NCBI GenBank assembly: GCA_019096065.1
Contig: JAGUCH010000002.1
Location: 11,730,501 to 11,794,500, forward strand
Source of the DNA: Paracyclopina nana
Lineage: Eukaryota; Arthropoda; Copepoda; Cyclopoida; Cyclopettidae
Length of the DNA stretch: 64,000 nt
Direction: 5' to 3'
Position numbers and translations under genes: made by a program. Numbering within the stretch: position 1 is the stretch's first letter; each line of letters opens with the position of its first letter. The notes under the pieces were generated by a model. It worked only from the letters and a program-made list of their open reading frames with translations. It ran no database searches and had not been told where the DNA came from. Below are positions 62,237-64,000 of this stretch, in pieces.

Positions 62237-62242
62237 AATAAA
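62237..62242 (+). promoter_or_regulatory. AATAAA signal of the type I membrane protein gene
   Basis: Canonical hexamer 88 nt past the stop codon and only 9 nt before the stop of the convergent PLAC8-family gene, so the plus-strand transcript should run into that gene's last exon. Confidence 0.6.
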
Positions 62243-62250
62243 TACGCTAG

Positions 62251-62700
62251 TTAGATTGGGAAAAGCCCCTCGGAGCTCGGATCGCGCTTCTTCAGCTCCT
62301 TGCTCACTTGGCAATTGACGCAATTTCCGCAGCAGCAAGAGCACAAAACGTCAGTCATGGTGTCACCCTGCAAAATGATGGTTGATTCGTGTGGCCAGAA
62401 TGCGGGAAACCAACGATAACTCACCTCTATGCCAAATTTCTCCCTCGTTTTGCTTCTCAACGCGAAAATTGTGCACACTGGGCAGCAGTAGGCCCCCAGG
62501 CAATAGAGTGGCACACTCTCCCCCAGCCTCTTTGCGCTGTCGCAAACCATGCAAAGGAAACAGCAAGTTCCAAAGAGACCTGCAAATGTTTCCAATCAAA
62601 CGCCAAATTGTCGCTAAATAAGCTGGAAATCTTTACAATTAATGGGGTCTTTGTGGCACTCAAACTCCTTATCCTGCCACTCGTTTTGAACCACGTCCAT
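62251..62700 (-). CDS. PLAC8/cornifelin-family cysteine-rich protein
   Basis: Exons 62700-62637, 62579-62425 and 62367-62251 give 111 residues. Order: MDVVQNEWQDKEFECHKDP, then CLFGTCCFLCMVCDSAKRLGE, the CCxxCxxC-like first cysteine cluster; YCLGAYCCPVCTIFALRSKT; REKFGIE; and a second cluster CSCCCGNCVNCQVSKELKKR. This is the PLAC8 layout, found in cornifelin and related small membrane-associated proteins; biochemical role unclear, some members affect metal handling or cell size. The second intron is 57 nt, a multiple of three with no stop, so retention would add 19 residues. Convergent with the type I membrane protein. Confidence 0.9.
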
Positions 62701-63150
62701 TTTGCTTCGCTAGTCCGACTCGAGTAGTGTAGTAGCTACAGTTGTGAAGCAACACGTTCGATTGCTCGTCGCCATAGAAATGTGTCCTGCCCTCTATGAC
62801 TACAAAATACAGCTAGGTAATAATCTGGCTGCGTCCACTACAACATTACGTCGGTCATAATGGCCTAACTTCACTGCTAATATGGATTTCGTTTGCATGA
62901 AGCTAGTTTTTTTATCAGTTGTATCAGCGGGGAAAAACCAAATGCAGCGCAGTGCATTATCTGGTTTTATGTTTTTCTTTGAATGCACTTAAAACAATGA
63001 ACGTGCGCCTTCATGTATGCATTAATAATGCAAAGGCTACTTAATGTATACGCTTGGCGCCAGGTCAGAAAATGTCAAATGGGGAATAAATGGAGGTGTG
63101 CGCGCATATAGTACAACAAAATTGATGTCTCCCTGAGAAAATGCTGACAA

Positions 63151-63428
63151 TAGCCTTAGTGGAACAACAGTTTTGAGTAGGGATAATTCCTACGCGAGAT
63201 GGCGCTGGGAGCTCCATCGGGGCAGATTATTTTCGTAATTCAAGGGTTTCAGTGGGTTTTAATGGACTTTTGAGGCAAACTTGATGATATTTCGACGCAT
63301 TGAAGGGAGTTTGGCATTTTCAGCTAAGTGTAAACCGAGTTTTAGAGCATTTTTTTTCGGACTGCCCCGATGAGCGACTGAAGCGCCACTCTGTGCTAAA
63401 ATACCGCAACTAAGTTCCACTAAGGCTA
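63151..63428. mobile_element. 278-bp MITE-like element with long imperfect inverted repeats
   Basis: Left end TAGCCTTAGTGGAAC; right end GTTCCACTAAGGCTA. The inverted similarity resumes inward (GATGGCGCT...CATCGGGGCAG on the left against CTGCCCCGATGAGCG...AGCGCCACTC on the right), so the imperfect arms are about 80 bp. Ends coincide with TA, compatible with Tc1/mariner-type insertion. No coding capacity. Confidence 0.6.
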
Positions 63429-63464
63429 TACACGTAAAAATATACTTTTTACATGATGGAAAAT

Positions 63465-63536
63465 GCCATGTATGGGGATCGAACCCTCTACGCCAGGAAT
63501 AGGAGTCCGACGCTCTACTGACTGAGCTACCATTAC
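63465..63536 (-). tRNA. Degenerate tRNA-like sequence, anticodon position CCT (Arg-like)
   Basis: A 72-nt segment with a perfect D-stem (GCTC/GAGC with AGTCAGTA loop) and a T-loop GGGTTCGATCCC, both close to internal promoter boxes A and B. The anticodon loop reads CTCCTAT, giving CCT. The acceptor stem has two mismatches, the anticodon stem one mismatch and the T-stem one. It is therefore more likely a tRNA pseudogene or the head of a tRNA-derived SINE than a functional tRNA-Arg. Confidence 0.5.
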
Positions 63537-63879
63537 AGTTGAAAAAATTGTTGTTAGAATTCCATTTTATTCTTCTTCTAAGCTGAGCTAAGCTTAGTAG
63601 AAGAGTAGAGTCTCTATCAGAGATACCAGATAAAACTTAACCTAACACATCTTTTAGCTCGAAAAAGTGCCAAATCCAAAATGCACAATTTTTAATTGAT
63701 TGATTAACGCTTTCAATTACTCTTGACCTACTGAGGGCCTCTCGACCCAAGCCTTCAAAGTAATGGTTCAGATGCTCTGTCAAGATTGCCTGGTCTGGTA
63801 ACTTCATTAACATTTGAAAATTTCTTTCCATCATATAAAATCGTATATATATGTAAACTAATTATAAAACAGGCTTACA

Positions 63880-63998
63880 AAATATCTGAGCTCATTTTGC
63901 AAAGTAAAATCTCGTAGCATTACTTGGCTCTCGCAAGCTCGAGCCCGCAAAAATGCCACTCGATTTTTACTTTACAAAATTTGCTCAGCTATTTTATT
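63880..63998. repeat. 118-bp palindrome at the right edge
   Basis: The segment at 63880-63916 (AATATCTGAGCTCATTTTGC... onward) is matched in reverse complement at 63960-63998 with about 80 percent identity by eye, around a GC-richer centre containing GGCTCTCGCAAGCTCGAGCC. It would fold into a long hairpin. It may be a small DNA element or part of a larger one cut by the window edge. Confidence 0.55.
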
Positions 63999-64000
63999 AG

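Larger units (their letters stand above)
62701..64000. other. Intergenic right flank
   Basis: No supported protein gene. A 65-codon minus-strand frame (63834-63637) has protein-like composition but no splice partner or known motif. Three non-coding structures are listed separately. Confidence 0.4.

Noticed and set aside
63637..63834. 65-codon minus-strand frame near the right edge
   Set aside because: Protein-like in parts but no motif, no splice context and no neighbour to join; left as unsupported.

Overview
This 64-kb window is nuclear DNA from an arthropod, most likely a pancrustacean. I cannot place it more finely without a search. The evidence is a single full-length crumbs gene of insect architecture, a nervana-type Na,K-ATPase beta subunit, C2H2 zinc-finger genes, a BEL/Pao-type LTR element, and many very short GT-AG introns (about 56-70 nt) between conserved exons. 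There are no bacterial operons, CRISPR arrays or rRNA genes.

Layout. 0-5 kb is dense housekeeping: the 3' part of Mau2 (cohesin loader, +), zeta-COP (-), Tmem258 (OST subunit, +) and a Na,K-ATPase beta subunit (-). 5-12 kb holds one two-exon zinc-finger gene (6.8-8.6 kb, +) in otherwise empty DNA. 12-24.8 kb is dense again: an orphan single-exon gene (+), a 2233-residue spectrin-repeat/Ig protein resembling vertebrate CCDC141 (-), a two-exon small-ORF gene (+), GDP-L-fucose synthase (-) and an unrecognised four-pass membrane protein (+). 25.7-28.2 kb is a 10-finger, polyQ-tailed zinc-finger gene (-). 28.3-41 kb has no recognisable gene but carries two palindromic repeat elements. 41-51.8 kb is crumbs (-), with two alternative last exons that each encode a transmembrane segment and an ERLI-ending tail. 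53-64 kb has a single-exon zinc-finger gene (+), a D-amino-acid/D-aspartate oxidase (+), a complete 4.86-kb LTR retrotransposon with identical LTRs but only a gag gene (-), a type I membrane protein with a 17-nt microexon (+), a PLAC8/cornifelin-family gene (-), a small inverted-repeat element, a degenerate tRNA-like sequence and a palindrome at the window edge.

The genes do not form one pathway. Organisation is typical of compact arthropod genomes: alternating strands and several convergent pairs with abutting or overlapping 3' ends (Tmem258/Na,K beta; orphan/CCDC141-like with 17 nt between stop codons; small-ORF gene/GDP-fucose synthase; membrane protein/PLAC8). Exon structures were built by hand from reading-frame continuity and splice-site sequence. 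No transcript evidence was available, so first exons and UTRs are the least certain parts. The most unusual items are the small-ORF gene, the gag-only LTR element, the duplicated crumbs tail exon, two probable GC-AG introns and the spectrin/Ig giant.
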